From: Candidatus Zixiibacteriota bacterium
Lineage (GTDB): Bacteria; Zixibacteria; MSB-5A5; GN15; JACZUZ01
Direction: 5' to 3'
NCBI GenBank assembly: GCA_022572905.1
Contig: JACZUZ010000121.1
Coordinates: forward strand, 1-6,420
Length of the DNA: 6,420 nucleotides
The first letter of the stretch is position 1. Each line of letters begins with the position of its first letter. The position numbers and the translations under genes are program-made. The notes beneath the pieces are model-generated. The model saw only the letters and a list, made by a program, of their open reading frames with translations. It was not told where the DNA came from and searched no databases. This document shows positions 6,116 through 6,420 of this stretch, piece by piece.

Positions 6116-6420
6116 TTAGGGAATAATTCGCGTGCCGGACTTCCCGGCCATGGCCTCTGCGGCGAGCGGAGATGACGTTACTACAACGCATTCGCCGCCG
6201 CCCTTGATGAATTTTATGGCGGCTTTGATCTTCGGCCCCATCGACCCGTCCGGAAACTCGCCCGCTTCGAGATACTCTTCGGCCTGAGCGACAGTCATTT
6301 CATCAAGAGGTTGTTCAGAATCGGTTTTGAAACCGAGGACGACGCGATCTATGTTAGTTAGAATGACAAGAGTTCCGGCTCCTATATTATTTCCTATTAC
6401 CGCGCTGGCCAGGTCTTTAT
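6116..6420 (-). CDS. arcC: Carbamate kinase, C-terminal third (cut by window edge)
   Basis: The reading frame stays open from the TAA at 6116-6118 to the window edge, about 101 codons. The first in-window ATG (6298) is therefore internal and not the true start. Carbamate kinase makes ATP from carbamoyl phosphate and ADP in arginine or agmatine catabolism, or runs in reverse. The recognisable parts are KDLASAVIGNNIGAG, then LVILTNIDRV, then the signature FPDGSMGPKIKAAIKF, a VVVTS strand, and the closing SGTRIIP. These match the C-terminal part of the amino-acid kinase fold in ArcC, whose full length is about 310 residues. No other arginine deiminase pathway gene is in view, so which pathway it serves is unknown. 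The N-terminal substrate site lies outside the window. Confidence 0.9.
   Translation of the reverse strand, partial: KDLASAVIGNNIGAGTLVILTNIDRVVLGFKTDSEQPLDEMTVAQAEEYLEAGEFPDGSMGPKIKAAIKFIKGGGECVVVTSSPLAAEAMAGKSGTRIIP

Noticed and set aside
6116..6298. Complete 60-residue small protein starting at the ATG at 6298
   Set aside because: The frame continues open upstream to the window edge with clear carbamate kinase sequence, so this ATG is an internal methionine.

Overview
The window looks like chromosomal DNA of a Gram-negative bacterium with moderate GC content. The last gene encodes a small exported beta-barrel-like protein, which implies an outer membrane. The malate dehydrogenase is the short LDH-like type found in Chlorobi, Chloroflexi and many uncultured lineages. 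The 1.6-1.9 kb gap carries the GTCATTCTGAG-type inverted repeat familiar from uncultured groups such as Zixibacteria and other FCB-superphylum relatives. I would lean to an FCB-type candidate phylum, but this cannot be fixed from the window alone.

Every supported gene is on the minus strand, so transcription runs from high to low coordinates. The order is: the 3' end of a carbamate kinase gene (arcC, cut by the window edge), a 147-base gap, an HD-domain tRNA nucleotidyltransferase (cca), a 79-base gap, then sucC-sucD-ndk, each overlapping the next by 4 bases (ATGA). A 331-base non-coding gap with repeats follows, then mdh, and 19 bases later a small predicted outer-membrane protein.

The central theme is the TCA cycle and nucleotide energy. 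SucCD interconverts succinyl-CoA and succinate with substrate-level NTP formation. Ndk equilibrates ATP and GTP pools. Mdh interconverts malate and oxaloacetate. The overlapping starts imply coupled translation of the two synthetase subunits and Ndk. cca and arcC are not obviously part of that pathway.

The most unusual feature is in sucD. After an apparently complete alpha subunit of about 292 residues comes a 54-residue tail made almost only of Lys, Ala and Thr (22 K, 15 T, 13 A, 2 R), like the tails of histone H1-like or HU-type nucleic-acid-binding proteins. Its coding DNA holds a 12-base tandem repeat and three dnaX-type A_AAA_AAG heptamers in the correct phase. The -1 frame stays open from these sites to a TAA directly before the ndk ATG. 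The tail is plainly there in the sequence. Any function for it, and any frameshifting, is inference.
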